Positions 28,960 to 39,030 of a DNA stretch of 64,000 nt are shown one piece after another. Position 1 is the stretch's first letter. The number at the start of each line of letters is the position of its first letter. Made by a program: the position numbers and the translations under genes. The notes beneath the pieces were generated by a model that did no database searches, was not told the DNA's origin, and saw nothing but the letters and a program-made list of their open reading frames with translations. This stretch comes from Robiginitomaculum sp. Lineage in GTDB: Bacteria; Pseudomonadota; Alphaproteobacteria; Caulobacterales; Maricaulaceae. The stretch covers positions 179,142 through 243,141 of the forward strand of contig JAUZSF010000022.1 in assembly GCA_030949705.1 (NCBI GenBank), given 5' to 3'.

Positions 28960-30218
28960 GGCGTTCTGGTTCGTTATGATGGGAAGGCTCTTTTGGATGT
29001 TCTTGCATTTTCTTGACCGCAAAGCGCAGGCCGATCAAGCCAGCAAGGCAGAGACCCGCCGCCGCCATAAACGGCGCGCCCGGAAAATAGACCGGGGCAT
29101 CTTTGACGCTGAACACCCCAAAAAGGCCGGCAAACAGCATGGGGCCGATCACCGCCCCCACTGCGGCTATGCTGGCCAGGGCGCCCTGTAATTCGCCCTG
29201 TTCGGATTCCGAAGTGCGGTTCGACATAATCCCCTGCAAGGAGGGAACCGTCAGGCCCGCCGGAAATGACAGAAGAATGATGATATAGACCAGCCAGCCC
29301 ACCGGGCTGAGCGCATAGGCGGTAAACACCATGGCCAGCACCGATAGCCCGATCATGGCCGAGCGCACTTCGCCAAAGCGGGGCATGGCCCAGCGAATAA
29401 AAAAGGTCTGACTGAGCCCAAAGACAATGCCCACCAGCCCCAAAGAAAGGCCCACATCAAAAGCGGTCCAGCCAAATTTTTCCTGGGTGTAAAACGCCCA
29501 GACCGTGGGATAGACCGGGTTGGCCACCCCAAAGACCATCATAACGAATGCAAAGCTGAGCACCACCGGGCGCGTACGGAGATGATAAAATGCCCCCAAT
29601 GGATTAGCTCGACGCCATTCAAACGGGCGGCGCTTTGCCGGCACCAGCGATTCGGGCAAGACAAACACCCCATAAAGCAGGTTCAAAAAGGCCAGAGCCG
29701 CCGCCGCATAAAACGGTGCCCGCACGCCATATTGGGCCAACACACCGCCAATCACCGGCCCCAAGACAAAGCCAACCCCAAAGGCGGCCCCGATCAGTCC
29801 AAAATTGGCGGCCCGTTTTTCCGGCGGAGAAACATCAGCAATATAGGCGCTGGCTGTAGACATGGTCGCCCCGAAAACCCCGGAGATAATCCGCCCCACG
29901 AACAGCCAGAACAGGCTGGGTGCCACCGCCATCAGCACCATATTAATCGCCAATCCCCCCAAGGACAGCAACAAAATGGGGCGGCGGCCAAAACGGTCGC
30001 TTAAATTACCAACAATGGGCGAACACAAAAACTGCATGGCGGCAAAGGACAGCATCAGCCCCCCCACCATAAAAACTGGCCCCGGCCAGATCCTTGCCCG
30101 TCAGATCACGGATCAGGTCCGGCAATACCGGCATGATCACGCCCATGGTGGCCATGTCGATCAGCACCGTAATAAAAATAAAGGTCAACGCATAGCGTGA
30201 CCCTTGGGGTTGGCTCAT
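28952..30218 (-). pseudogene. MFS transporter (TCR/Tet-type), one frameshift
   Basis: 12-helix major facilitator of the drug:H+ antiporter type. The N-terminal piece (30006-30218, starting MSQPQGSRYALTFIFITVLID) joins the main piece (28952-30070) at the A5 run 30071-30075. One base fewer restores GASFMVGGLMLSF. Motif A is GNLSDRFGRRPILL, and the typical SPIVG and GPVIGGVL segments follow. It probably exports a small hydrophobic compound; the substrate is unknown. It precedes tgt with an 8-base overlap, so the two are co-transcribed. The break looks like a miscalled homopolymer. Confidence 0.85.
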
Positions 30219-30432
30219 TCTGGTTATCTCCGCGAAGGGCCGGCTCGAAATCAAAACAGAGGCTTAGGCCCTGTTCTGCGCCCGGGCAAGCATACAAGGC
30301 CTGCTTTGGCGATGTTTGTCCAATAGAACCGCTATATTTTTATCTGCATTCACCCTGCAAAAAAGCTGCACTTCAACTACAGATCAGGTGTTGACCCACG
30401 CGCGCGTCCTGATAGGTTCCGCGCCTTGGTCA

Positions 30433-30508
30433 GGGCCCGTAGCTCAGCTGGTAGAGCAACTGACTTTTAATCAGTAGGTCTCCGGTTCGAACCCGGACGG
30501 GCTCACCA
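30433..30508 (+). tRNA. tRNA-Lys (UUU)
   Basis: 76 bases with encoded CCA. The acceptor stem GGGCCCG pairs with CGGGCTC, the anticodon stem is ACTGA/TCAGT with loop CTTTTAA (anticodon TTT), and the T arm is CCGGTTCGAACCCGG. The cloverleaf is complete. It is isolated; no integrase or repeated 3' end nearby suggests use as an attachment site. Confidence 0.97.
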
Positions 30509-30644
30509 AGCTTTTCAATAGCTTACCGAAATTCCAGCATCGGCCATCAAGGGTCGTGCTACCAATGGCCACCTACGGGAGGCATTTGAGCTGATGCCCC
30601 CAAGATTTGCAGACGCCTTGCACGGTAAAATTTAGCACGGTAAT

Positions 30645-32357
30645 TTACAAATCGGGGCTCAGACGGGCATAAAGACGGTGATATTTGGGGTCTTGACGCA
30701 GGGTTTTTAACTCTGGCTCTTCCGCAATATAATGCAGTGGGAACCCTGCCTTTACGGCAGCCTCCAACTGTGTAAGGGCTTGATCTCGCTCACCCATAAT
30801 TTCATGGATACACCCGGCACGGTACAGCTCGAATGCGGGCATGGGGCCATCAAATTGTGCTCGTGCCATGGCTTCTCTGGCAAGATCAAATTTACCACGC
30901 TTGGCCAGATAAAACGCGGCCCGGTGCTGTAAGATCGGGTCTTTGCCGTTGACCAGTTCCATTTTGGCCTGCAGCAACTGTATAGCCCTGTCAAAGGCGG
31001 CATTGGCCTCAACCTTACGGGATGGAATATAGCTATAGAGAGAGCCGAGGTTTCCCCAAAATAAATAACCATAGGAATTGCCTTTTTGAATGGCGCTCTC
31101 AATGGCCTGCACCGCCAGTTCATAATGGCCCTGATCAGACAGATAGGTGCCAAGATTGTTATAAAGCGCCCCGTCTTCCCTGATTTTCAAACCATCCTGT
31201 ATGACCTTGATGGCCTCGGGGGTTCGCGATTGGCGATGCAGAGATTCCGCCAGTTGTGAATAAAAGCGCGGGACATTGTTTTCCAGGGCAATCGCCTGTC
31301 GGAACGAGGCTTCTCCTTGAACAAACTCCCCCTCTTTCATCAATTGGTGCCCTAATAAAGAGTGAAAGAAAGCATAGTCCGGATAGAGCGAGATCGCTCT
31401 GGTCAGGGTTTCGCGCGCCTGTTGGTGCAGGTTTTGTTTTTGATAGGTGGTTACCCTGCCCACCAGTGTGAACAAATTATCAGGATCCAGAATGTCGGCG
31501 CGGTCATAAGCCTTAAGCGCCTTGTCAAATTCACCCTCATACCCAGCGGCCCAGCCAACGGCTATATTGGCCAAGGCCAACTGGGGAGCAAGACTTAAAG
31601 AAAGCTCGGCCGTTGCCTTGGCGCGGTGCAAAATCGCCGGGTCTGTCTCCAGATAGGCATATTCGCGCAGCAAAGCCAACGCCAGTCCGGCCTGGGCCGC
31701 CGCATGATCAGGATTATCGGCAAGAACGCCGGAAAAAAGGGTTTGCGCCTGTACAATAGCATTGTCCTGCATGTAGTGCTTAACATGCTCCAGCCCGGCT
31801 TCCAGGCGGCTGATTTGCGAAGCTTTTTGGGACGCTTTGTCAAAATAGCCGGTTCTGATCCCGATCATGGCAACACCGATCAAGATAATGGCGGCCAAAG
31901 CCCCCATCTTACCAAAACGGTTGCGTTTTTTATGGGACGCCGATGGTTCCACCAATGGGACCACCGGCGTTAGCGGCCGCTTGGCAGGAAGGGCATTCTT
32001 TGCAGCATCGGCCTCGTCATTCATGGTGTCCGGGGGCACACCCTGCCCGCCCGGTTCATGCCCCTGTTCGGCGATGAAACGATAACCCTTTCGCGGAATC
32101 GTTTCGATATGGCTGTGCTGCCCCCGAATATCGCCCAACGCCTTGCGCAGGATTGAAATGGCCCGGGACAAGCGCTCATCACCGCCATGTTCCACGCCCC
32201 AGACTTTCTCGATCAGGGTTTCACGGCTGATGACGGCATTCGGATTTTCCGCCAAAATGGCAAAAACATCCATCACCTTTGATTCAACAGAAAAACGGCC
32301 TGCCGGACCTTCGATCAACAACGCTTCGAAGTCTATATGCGTCTGCCCGATGTTCAT
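30645..32357 (-). CDS. CadC-like membrane-bound transcriptional regulator with TPRs
   Basis: 570 residues. The N-terminal OmpR/PhoB-type winged helix (about residues 10-105: FAILAENPNAVISRETLIEKVWG ... RAISILRKALGD ... IETIPRKGYRF) binds DNA. One transmembrane helix follows (about residues 150-172: MGALAAIILIGVAMIGI). The periplasmic part is built of TPR-like repeats (AYDRADILDPDNLFTLVGRVTTY and others). The layout matches CadC/ToxR-type one-component regulators. Signal and targets are unknown; an inverted repeat lies just upstream. Confidence 0.88.
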   Translation of the reverse strand: MNIGQTHIDFEALLIEGPAGRFSVESKVMDVFAILAENPNAVISRETLIEKVWGVEHGGDERLSRAISILRKALGDIRGQHSHIETIPRKGYRFIAEQGHEPGGQGVPPDTMNDEADAAKNALPAKRPLTPVVPLVEPSASHKKRNRFGKMGALAAIILIGVAMIGIRTGYFDKASQKASQISRLEAGLEHVKHYMQDNAIVQAQTLFSGVLADNPDHAAAQAGLALALLREYAYLETDPAILHRAKATAELSLSLAPQLALANIAVGWAAGYEGEFDKALKAYDRADILDPDNLFTLVGRVTTYQKQNLHQQARETLTRAISLYPDYAFFHSLLGHQLMKEGEFVQGEASFRQAIALENNVPRFYSQLAESLHRQSRTPEAIKVIQDGLKIREDGALYNNLGTYLSDQGHYELAVQAIESAIQKGNSYGYLFWGNLGSLYSYIPSRKVEANAAFDRAIQLLQAKMELVNGKDPILQHRAAFYLAKRGKFDLAREAMARAQFDGPMPAFELYRAGCIHEIMGERDQALTQLEAAVKAGFPLHYIAEEPELKTLRQDPKYHRLYARLSPDL

Positions 32358-32373
32358 TTGCCCCCCCCAGAGA

Positions 32374-32410
32374 CAGGTGCACCCATTGAATCATCAACAA
32401 ACTGCACCTG
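32374..32410. promoter_or_regulatory. 8-bp inverted repeat upstream of the CadC-like gene
   Basis: CAGGTGCA (32374-32381) and TGCACCTG (32403-32410) form a perfect inverted repeat with a 21-base spacer, 17 bases upstream of the regulator start. It could be an autoregulatory operator; there is no other support. The rest of 32358-32628 holds no gene. Confidence 0.35.
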
Positions 32411-32628
32411 CTTCTTCCCAAATCCAGTGAAAAAAGTCAATGAATCATCGGGGTTTAGGCCCCTAAGAAATACCTAAGAAATAACTCCAATCTCCGACAG
32501 GACTTCATTGGGCCAACCTGCGATGCCTCTGCAATCCGAATGATCGGATCAGGGGGGCGAGGTGAATACGGGGCAAAATCCCGGGCAATCCTCACCTTTC
32601 CTAAACGCAATTTGATACGGAGATTATC

Positions 32629-33000
32629 ATGAAAATGTACATGAAATTTGGAAGTCTATGCAGAAATACCGCCTTGACCACCCTGGCGCTGCTGACCTTG
32701 GCCGGGACGGTCTCGGCCGGGGATACCTTTACGGTGAAGATCAAGCGCATTGAGGGCAAATCGGTAGAAGCCAGCTATGCTGCCATGGAAACCCAGGCGA
32801 TGAAATATTGCAAACGGGAAGATCGCCGGGTCGAAGACCGCCTCTCTCCCATTGATCAGAAGGGCGTATATATCCAAAAATGCGTTGACGAGGTTATGGG
32901 CAAGGTCATCGCACAAATCGAAGATTCCGACTTGACCGCCTATCACGCGATCAAGGGGTCGGTTCCCAAACTCGAAGCCTCAAACGCCCCTCTACAATAA
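32629..33000 (+). CDS. UrcA-like exported small protein
   Basis: 123 residues with a signal peptide (cut near VSA-GDT). The mature part matches the UrcA-type layout: a beta strand FTVKIKRIEG, then AMETQAMKYCKRE and KCVDEVMGKVIAQIEDSDLTAYH, with two cysteines that can pair. The role of this family is unknown. GGAG lies before the start. A strong hairpin terminator follows. It is divergent from the CadC-like regulator, which may control it. Confidence 0.7.
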   Translation: MKMYMKFGSLCRNTALTTLALLTLAGTVSAGDTFTVKIKRIEGKSVEASYAAMETQAMKYCKREDRRVEDRLSPIDQKGVYIQKCVDEVMGKVIAQIEDSDLTAYHAIKGSVPKLEASNAPLQ

Positions 33001-33016
33001 GCAGGCTTTGTCACCT

Positions 33017-33051
33017 CTACTGGTGCTTTTCTTGAGCACCAGTAGATTTTT
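33017..33051 (+). terminator. rho-independent terminator
   Basis: 11-bp perfect stem CTACTGGTGCT / AGCACCAGTAG with a seven-base loop, followed by ATTTTT, 17 bases after the UrcA-like stop. Confidence 0.92.
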
Positions 33052-33095
33052 CCCAGTGCCGGCAATCCGGCCATGTGCATTTCGAGTGAAAAATC

Positions 33096-33623
33096 ATGAT
33101 AGAAAACATAGATTTCATAACGCTGCTTTTACAGACCTATATTGCCTTTGTCGCCTTTGCCACCATCGTCGCCACGCTGCGGCAGTCTTTTGGAACGCCC
33201 CTGACTTCCATGCAATATCTGTTGTTTCGTTTTTTTGTAGAAACCGGCCTTTTGCACGTCATCATGCTGTTAATCCCGGCCATGTTGCACAACCTTTATC
33301 CGGGCGAGCCTGTGATTTGGCGCACCACCAGCTATCTGATTATTCTGATCCCGTTTTGTTATATGCTGCATTATCTGAACCGGCGGCGGAAAATCAAAAA
33401 CATGCCAACCCCGGTCACCACAAAATTTGTGATTTCCGGCTATATCGTCATGATGATCATGACCGCCATTGGCCTGACCGGCTGGTTTTGGGAACCATCG
33501 CTGTTCACGGTCTCCATCTATTTCATGTGGAGCATGGTCGCCGTTGTCATCATCTTTCTGTATTTTCTGGGTACCTTTATTTATGTCGAAGACGAAACCA
33601 TGCCCCTCAAACCCGCTGAATAG
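33096..33623 (+). CDS. integral membrane protein, unknown
   Basis: 175 residues, about five hydrophobic helices (residues about 8-28, 42-64, 78-97, 110-133, 140-163) with a basic loop (NRRRKIKNMPTP). No family recognised. GAGTG precedes the start. It stands alone, behind the terminator at 33017-33051. A frame on the same strand covering almost the same bases (33008-33619) is its shadow. Confidence 0.68.
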   Translation: MIENIDFITLLLQTYIAFVAFATIVATLRQSFGTPLTSMQYLLFRFFVETGLLHVIMLLIPAMLHNLYPGEPVIWRTTSYLIILIPFCYMLHYLNRRRKIKNMPTPVTTKFVISGYIVMMIMTAIGLTGWFWEPSLFTVSIYFMWSMVAVVIIFLYFLGTFIYVEDETMPLKPAE

Positions 33624-33669
33624 CCATTTCAGCGTGATATACGTATTTTTGATTTGTGCAGCCTCATAA

Positions 33670-35631
33670 CTATGGCTTCACAATATTGAACCAGTATTCG
33701 AAATTGTCCTGAAGCCCCATAAAGGTTTTCAGATCTTTCAAACTGCCGGTAACACGCACTTTGCGCTTGATCATCAGCGCGGCAAAGCTGGTTTGTTTCA
33801 GCATCACCTTGTTCAGATCAGTACGATTAAGATGAATGGTGGCATTGGCATTCTCATACTGGGTACCCATACGGGTATTCAGTACCGAATTTTTAAGATG
33901 CAAGGCAGCCTGGTCCCCGGTATCCATGAAATCAAAATTAATTTTGATATCAAGACCTTCTGCCTTTGGACCATTCAGACGCACTGCCATCAGATCGAAG
34001 AAAAGATCCAGCGGCAGATTGGCGATCATATCTGGATTGCCGGGATTGATGCTTATGTTTTTCATTAACGGGCGGACCAGTTCCTGCGCCCCGGTCAGGT
34101 AAAAATCCCGCCATGGCCCCGATTCGGTCCGGTATGCCAATTGCTGATAGGTCTTGGCCAACAGGCTGGCAGCTTCCTGGTTGTCCGGTTCAGCAAAAAC
34201 CAGATAATTCAGCGCGGTGGCCACAAAGCGCCAGTGACCTTGGTCATAATCTTGCTGTGCCTTTTCCAGAATGGCCGCACTGCCGCCCATATACCGCACC
34301 ATTTCCTTGGCTTCTGCCACTGGCGGCAAGGGATTCAGATGCGCCGGATTGCCATCAAACCAGCCATAATAAAACTGGTATTGTGCCTTGGAATTGAAAT
34401 TGACGGTGCCGTAATAGCCGCGATTATAAAACTCCTTGGCCAGGCTGGGTGGCAGTTTTATCTGTTCGGCAATCTCGGTCATGGTCATGCCGTGATTGGC
34501 CAGCCGCAAGGTCTGGTCATGAATGTAGCGATAGGTATCGCGCTGTTTTTCATAAAAATCCAGAATATTGGCATTGCCCCAGGTTGGCCAGTGGTGCGAA
34601 CCAAAGGACACCTCTATGTCCTTGCCAAAGGTAGTGATGGTCTTGTCGATATACTTGCTCCAGACCAGACCATTGCGGATTTGTGCCCCCCGGGGGGTGA
34701 GCAGGTTATGCAAATTGCGGCTCATCTCTTCGGCCTGGCAAAAGGCCTTGAACTGGGGCAGATAAAACATGAATTCCTGTGGCGCCTCGGCCCCCGGTGC
34801 CATTTGGAACACCATTTCGATACCATCCACGGTGAGGGTTTCGCCCGTATGGGTGATCTCATGGGTGGGGGGAATCAGGCCAGACGTGCCCAGACTGATG
34901 CCCTGGCCCAGACCCGAGCCAACATGGCCCATCGGCCCCTTGGGCAGAAAGGCCCCAAACATATAGCCGGCGCGGCGGGCCATCTGGTTGCCGGCCAGAA
35001 TATTTTCTGACACGGTTTCGCGGGTAAAGTCTTTGGGCGCAATGATCTGCACCTTACCGCTGGCCACGTCCTGCGTATTGGTAACCCCGCGCACCCCGCC
35101 ATAATGATCGATATGGGAATGGGTGAAGATAACGGCTTTGACCGGACGCGCGCCCAGTTTTTCATTGGCCAAAGCCAGCGCCGCGGCGGCGGTTTCCTTG
35201 CTGATCAGCGGATCAATCACAATCCAGCCGGTTTTTCCCCGAATTAAACTCATATTAGAGAGGTCAAAGCCGCGCACCTGATAAATACCATCGACCACTT
35301 CAAAAAGACCATGTTTGGCATTCAGCTGGCTTTGCCGCCAAAGGGATTTGTTGACGCTGGCTGGCGCATCGGCTTTCAAAAAGTCATAGGCAGCCATGGA
35401 GTAAACGGTTTTGCCGTCTGCATCCTTGATCACCCCCGACGGCAGGCTGGCAATAAAGCCGCGTTCGGCGCTGGTAAAATCGGTACGGTCCGAAAAATCA
35501 AGAATGGCCGGCACAGCCCCCTTGCCCTCAACCGGTGCCGCTGGCGGTGGTGGCGCACTGGTTTCCCGGATTTGATTACAGGCACCAAGCAGAACAAGGC
35601 AGGAAAGAATCAGGGGTATCTTTTGGGGCAT
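33670..35631 (-). CDS. alkylsulfatase, SdsA1-type, lipoprotein
   Basis: About 653-residue alkylsulfatase of the metallo-beta-lactamase type (class III), releasing sulfate or the alcohol from alkyl sulfates. A lipobox (LVLLGAC) anchors it. The zinc site THSHIDHYGG (HxHxDH), further ligands around QAEEMSRNLHN and SFGSHHWPTWG, the dimerisation domain (about residues 380-510) and a C-terminal SCP2-like domain ending FEYWFNIVKP are all present. The start at 35631 follows AAAGAGAATGTC. No transport gene for alkyl sulfates is adjacent. Confidence 0.93.
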   Translation of the reverse strand: MPQKIPLILSCLVLLGACNQIRETSAPPPPAAPVEGKGAVPAILDFSDRTDFTSAERGFIASLPSGVIKDADGKTVYSMAAYDFLKADAPASVNKSLWRQSQLNAKHGLFEVVDGIYQVRGFDLSNMSLIRGKTGWIVIDPLISKETAAAALALANEKLGARPVKAVIFTHSHIDHYGGVRGVTNTQDVASGKVQIIAPKDFTRETVSENILAGNQMARRAGYMFGAFLPKGPMGHVGSGLGQGISLGTSGLIPPTHEITHTGETLTVDGIEMVFQMAPGAEAPQEFMFYLPQFKAFCQAEEMSRNLHNLLTPRGAQIRNGLVWSKYIDKTITTFGKDIEVSFGSHHWPTWGNANILDFYEKQRDTYRYIHDQTLRLANHGMTMTEIAEQIKLPPSLAKEFYNRGYYGTVNFNSKAQYQFYYGWFDGNPAHLNPLPPVAEAKEMVRYMGGSAAILEKAQQDYDQGHWRFVATALNYLVFAEPDNQEAASLLAKTYQQLAYRTESGPWRDFYLTGAQELVRPLMKNISINPGNPDMIANLPLDLFFDLMAVRLNGPKAEGLDIKINFDFMDTGDQAALHLKNSVLNTRMGTQYENANATIHLNRTDLNKVMLKQTSFAALMIKRKVRVTGSLKDLKTFMGLQDNFEYWFNIVKP

Positions 35632-35865
35632 GACATTCTCTTTATACGGAACCATCTGAGACGAAGATCGTTCAATAACTTAACAGCGTTAATTGGAGGG
35701 CGACAATGGGGAAAAATGAAATGCCTGATCATCAACGCCCCGCCTCCTGAGGCAAGCTCAGAGTTTATCGCATGAGACTGTATGATTTGGCTCGATTTTC
35801 ATAAAGGCTTTGCCTATGGTCCGCCCTATTGCGCTGTGCAATGCATTGGCAACAAAGGCCATCTC

Positions 35866-37269
35866 ATGAGCGAGACAAACAAACCACGCGACAATGCCCT
35901 GGCCGCAGACGAACTGGCCAGGGGCGTTCATGTTGATACCCAGGCCGTAGACGATGTGCGCGTAGCGGTTGCCCAGCGTGATGCCGATGCGGTTGAAAAA
36001 GCGCTGGACGAACTGGACCCGGCCGATGCCGCCGACGTTGTAGAACAGTTATCTGCCAACGAAACCCAGGCCGCCGCGCGCCTGGCACCGGATGCCTTTG
36101 GCGGTGATGTGTTGGCGGAATTATCCGACGATGCATTGGAGGATGTGGTCGATGCCCTGAACCCGCAACAAATCGCCGATGCCATTCACGATATGGAATT
36201 TGACGATGCGGTACAGCTGGTCGAAGAACTGGACGATGATATGCGTTCTCAGGTTCTGGACAAGTTGTCCCCCACGGTGCGTGATTCGCTGGAACACAGC
36301 CTGAAATTTGAGGAAGACAGTGCCGGTCGCCTGATGCAGCGTGACTTTGTCTCCGCCCCGCAATTCTGGACCGTCGGCCACCTGATTGACTATGTCCGCA
36401 AAGCCCCACCAGATAGCCTGCCCGATGTGTTTTACGAAGTGTATATTGTCGATCCGGCCTTTCATCCCCTGGGCAGCGTTGCCTTGTCGACATTGCTGCG
36501 GGCTGAACGCAATACCGCCCTTAGCGAGGTCATGGCCCCCCTGCGCGCCGTAGTAACGCCGCAAATGGATCAGGAAGACGCGGCCTATCTTTTTGAAAAG
36601 TATGACCTTCCATCCGCTCCCGTGGTAGATGCCGAAGGCCGCCTGACCGGCATGATCATGGTCGATGACATCGTTGAAGTGCTGCAAGAAGAATATACCG
36701 AAGACATGCTGGCCCTGGCCGGGGTGAACGAGGCGGGCCTGGCCGACACCATTATGGAAACCGTGCGCAGCCGGGTTCCCTGGCTCGCCATCAATCTGGG
36801 TACCGCCATTTTGGCCTCGGCAGTGATTGCCACCTTCAGTGAGGTCATCAGCAAAATTGTGGCGCTGGCGGTACTGGCCCCCATTGTGGCCTCCATGGGC
36901 GGCAATGCCGGCACCCAGGGCCTGGCCGTGGCGGTGCGCTCAATCGCTTCGCGGGACATTACCTCGTCCAATGTGCGGCGCATTGTGCTGCGTGAAATCT
37001 CAGCCGGGTTGATCAATGGCCTTATATTTGCCGCGATTATGGGGCCAATCGCCTATCTATGGTTTCACTCGGTTCTGTTGGCCCTGGTAATAGGAGCGGC
37101 CATGCTGATTAATTTGCTGATTGCCGGCCTGGCTGGCATTCTGGTGCCATTGGGATTGAAAAAACTGGGAGCGGACCCGGCCGTGGCCTCTTCGGTTTTT
37201 GTGACAACGGCAACCGATGTGATCGGTTTTTTTGTCTTTCTCGGCCTGGCGACCTTAATTCTGCTATAA
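35866..37269 (+). CDS. mgtE: magnesium transporter MgtE
   Basis: About 467 residues. The N-terminal MgtE_N superhelix is rich in Asp/Glu (DPADAADVVEQLSANETQAAARL), then a CBS pair (about residues 155-270: VMAPLRAVVTPQ ... GRLTGMIMVDDIVEVL), then five membrane helices with the pore signature ASMGGNAGTQGLAVAVRS. It conducts Mg2+ down its gradient, gated by the cytosolic domains. The start at 35866 (MSETNKPRDN) is chosen over a longer frame without family similarity. The Kelch gene follows by 21 bases. Confidence 0.96.
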   Translation: MSETNKPRDNALAADELARGVHVDTQAVDDVRVAVAQRDADAVEKALDELDPADAADVVEQLSANETQAAARLAPDAFGGDVLAELSDDALEDVVDALNPQQIADAIHDMEFDDAVQLVEELDDDMRSQVLDKLSPTVRDSLEHSLKFEEDSAGRLMQRDFVSAPQFWTVGHLIDYVRKAPPDSLPDVFYEVYIVDPAFHPLGSVALSTLLRAERNTALSEVMAPLRAVVTPQMDQEDAAYLFEKYDLPSAPVVDAEGRLTGMIMVDDIVEVLQEEYTEDMLALAGVNEAGLADTIMETVRSRVPWLAINLGTAILASAVIATFSEVISKIVALAVLAPIVASMGGNAGTQGLAVAVRSIASRDITSSNVRRIVLREISAGLINGLIFAAIMGPIAYLWFHSVLLALVIGAAMLINLLIAGLAGILVPLGLKKLGADPAVASSVFVTTATDVIGFFVFLGLATLILL

Positions 37270-37290
37270 GGCAATTTTACGGAGGTGTTT

Positions 37291-38235
37291 ATGCGGTACG
37301 CATTTGTCTTGAGTTCCTTAATATGGCTTGCGTCCCTATCTTTGGCACAAGCCGGCAGCTGGACCGCCGGCGCGCCCCTGCAGACCGGCCGGGCTGGCCT
37401 GAGCGCGGCGGTATTAGGAAACAAGATTTATGCAGTTGGCGGCTCTGGTATTTTGATGCCATTGAGCAATACCGAAACCTATCAGCCCGGCATGGGCGGA
37501 TGGCGCATCGATGCGGATCTGCCGGTGGGGCTGGAATCCTTTGGCATGGCGGTACTGAACGGTAAAATCTATGCCGCGGGTGGCTATGCCGCCGACACCG
37601 ATGGGCACCCCACCGAACGCATGTGGGAATTTGACCCGGTCGAAGATGACTGGATTCAGGGGCCCAGCATGCCCTCTGCCCGATCCAGCTTTGCCCTGGT
37701 GGCGGCAGCGGGTAAGCTCTATGCCTTTGGCGGCACCGGCCCGGATTCTGAAAAGCTGTTTGTATTTGATCCTGTTGAACGCCAATGGAGCATTTTGGAA
37801 CAGGGCCTGACCGATAGCCGGGATTTGGCGGCCGTCGTAATGGGCACCAATATTTATGTCATCGGCGGTGGTCCTGCAGCCAACCCGGTGGCGGCGGTCC
37901 ATATCTTTGATACCAACACGGCCAGTTGGGCCGAGGGCCCGGCTTTGCCAAGCGCGCGTTCCGGCCACTCCATTGCCGCGCTGGATGGGAAAATCCATGT
38001 TCTGGGCGGACGCAGCGGCGGCCGCGGCATGTCCCTGGCCGATCATTGGGTACTGGACCTGGAAGCCAAGTCCTGGACCAAGGCCGAACCCCTGCCCGCA
38101 CCGCGCACCGGCGCAGCGGCGGTGGCACTAAACGGTGCCATCTATCTTATTGGCGGCGGCTCCGGTGGTGGATTTTTTGCCCCCTTTACCGCCATTTCCG
38201 AAACCGACGTCTGGCGCCCTGGGCCCGATGACTAA
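37291..38235 (+). CDS. exported Kelch-repeat protein
   Basis: 314 residues with a signal peptide (cut near LAQA-GSW) and about six Kelch blades, each with the GG and Y/W pattern (KIYAVGGSGILM, KIYAAGGYAADT, KLYAFGGTGPDS, NIYVIGGGPAAN, KIHVLGGRSGGR, AIYLIGGGSGGG). It should form a beta-propeller in the periplasm. There is no galactose-oxidase copper ligand pattern that I can see. GGAGG lies 5 bases before the ATG. Downstream of mgtE, probably co-transcribed; function unknown. Confidence 0.9.
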   Translation: MRYAFVLSSLIWLASLSLAQAGSWTAGAPLQTGRAGLSAAVLGNKIYAVGGSGILMPLSNTETYQPGMGGWRIDADLPVGLESFGMAVLNGKIYAAGGYAADTDGHPTERMWEFDPVEDDWIQGPSMPSARSSFALVAAAGKLYAFGGTGPDSEKLFVFDPVERQWSILEQGLTDSRDLAAVVMGTNIYVIGGGPAANPVAAVHIFDTNTASWAEGPALPSARSGHSIAALDGKIHVLGGRSGGRGMSLADHWVLDLEAKSWTKAEPLPAPRTGAAAVALNGAIYLIGGGSGGGFFAPFTAISETDVWRPGPDD

Positions 38236-38335
38236 AATATTTGGCAACTCTATACCCATCTGAATAGCCCCAATGAGTAATGAGATTACAAGGTTTTATG
38301 ATGCGCCAAACAATAAACTGACTTAAGACATCCAC

Positions 38336-39004
38336 ATGGAGTCTTTGCCTCATCATATTCTGGTTGCCGATGACCACCCGTTGTTTCGGGCTGCGCTTGT
38401 CCAGGCGCTTGTAGACCGCCTGCCAAAAATCAGCATTACAGAAGCGGAAAACTGGGTAGCGGTAGAAAAAACACTGCACCAGCAAACCCAAATTGACCTG
38501 TTATTGCTGGATTTATGTATGCCGGGACGTGCCGGGTATTCTGGACTGATTTACCTTCGCAGCCACTTTCCGCACATCCCGGTGGTGATCATTTCGGGGA
38601 TTGAAGACGAGGCCGTTATCAAACGTGCAAAAATGCTGGGCATATCCGCATTCATCCCAAAATCATCACCACTCACACAGATGATTGCCGGCATTCACGA
38701 AGTCTTGTCCGGGGGCACATGGTTTCCACACATGACCCCAAATGCCAGCAATGCAGACACGGAATTTGCCAGCCTGGCGCAGAAAATTGCCACCCTTACG
38801 TCGCATCAACACAAGGTTTTTCAACTGATCGGCGAAGGGTTGTTGAACAAACAAATCGCCTATGAATTGGGATTATCACTGTCAACCGTAAAGGCGCACA
38901 CCACCGCAATTTTAAAAAAGCTGGAAATGCAAAGGCGCACACAGGTGCTGGCGGCCATGCGGCACCTCTCCGTAGAAACGGATGGTTCTGAGGGGCTGGA
39001 ATAG
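38336..39004 (+). CDS. LuxR/NarL-family response regulator (CrbR-like)
   Basis: 222 residues. Receiver domain (residues about 7-125) with acid pocket VADDHP, phospho-acceptor Asp in LLLDLCMPG, Thr/Ser in IISG and Lys in FIPKSSP. LuxR-type helix-turn-helix at the C-terminus (KQIAYELGLSLSTVKAHTTAIL). It converges with the hybrid histidine kinase gene, 12 bases apart, which makes it the likely partner, as CrbR is to CrbS in pseudomonads. The shadow frame pattern gives no alternative. Confidence 0.93.
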   Translation: MESLPHHILVADDHPLFRAALVQALVDRLPKISITEAENWVAVEKTLHQQTQIDLLLLDLCMPGRAGYSGLIYLRSHFPHIPVVIISGIEDEAVIKRAKMLGISAFIPKSSPLTQMIAGIHEVLSGGTWFPHMTPNASNADTEFASLAQKIATLTSHQHKVFQLIGEGLLNKQIAYELGLSLSTVKAHTTAILKKLEMQRRTQVLAAMRHLSVETDGSEGLE

Positions 39005-39005
39005 C

Positions 39006-39030
39006 CCGTCTTTTTCTCAGGACGGTTTTT
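39006..39030 (+). terminator. possible weak terminator
   Basis: CCGTC (39006-39010) and GACGG (39021-39025) form a five-base stem, followed by TTTTT, just after the response-regulator stop. It overlaps the end of the convergent kinase gene. Confidence 0.4.

Noticed and set aside
30433..30508. tRNA-Lys as an integration site for a genomic island
   Set aside because: No integrase, no repeated tRNA 3' end and no change in gene character beside it.
33008..33619. 203-codon frame overlapping the membrane protein
   Set aside because: Same strand, other frame; rich in His/Arg/Cys with no hydrophobic pattern, unlike the membrane-protein frame.
34141..35010. 289-codon frame opposite the alkylsulfatase
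   Set aside because: Antisense to a fully conserved enzyme and without features of its own.
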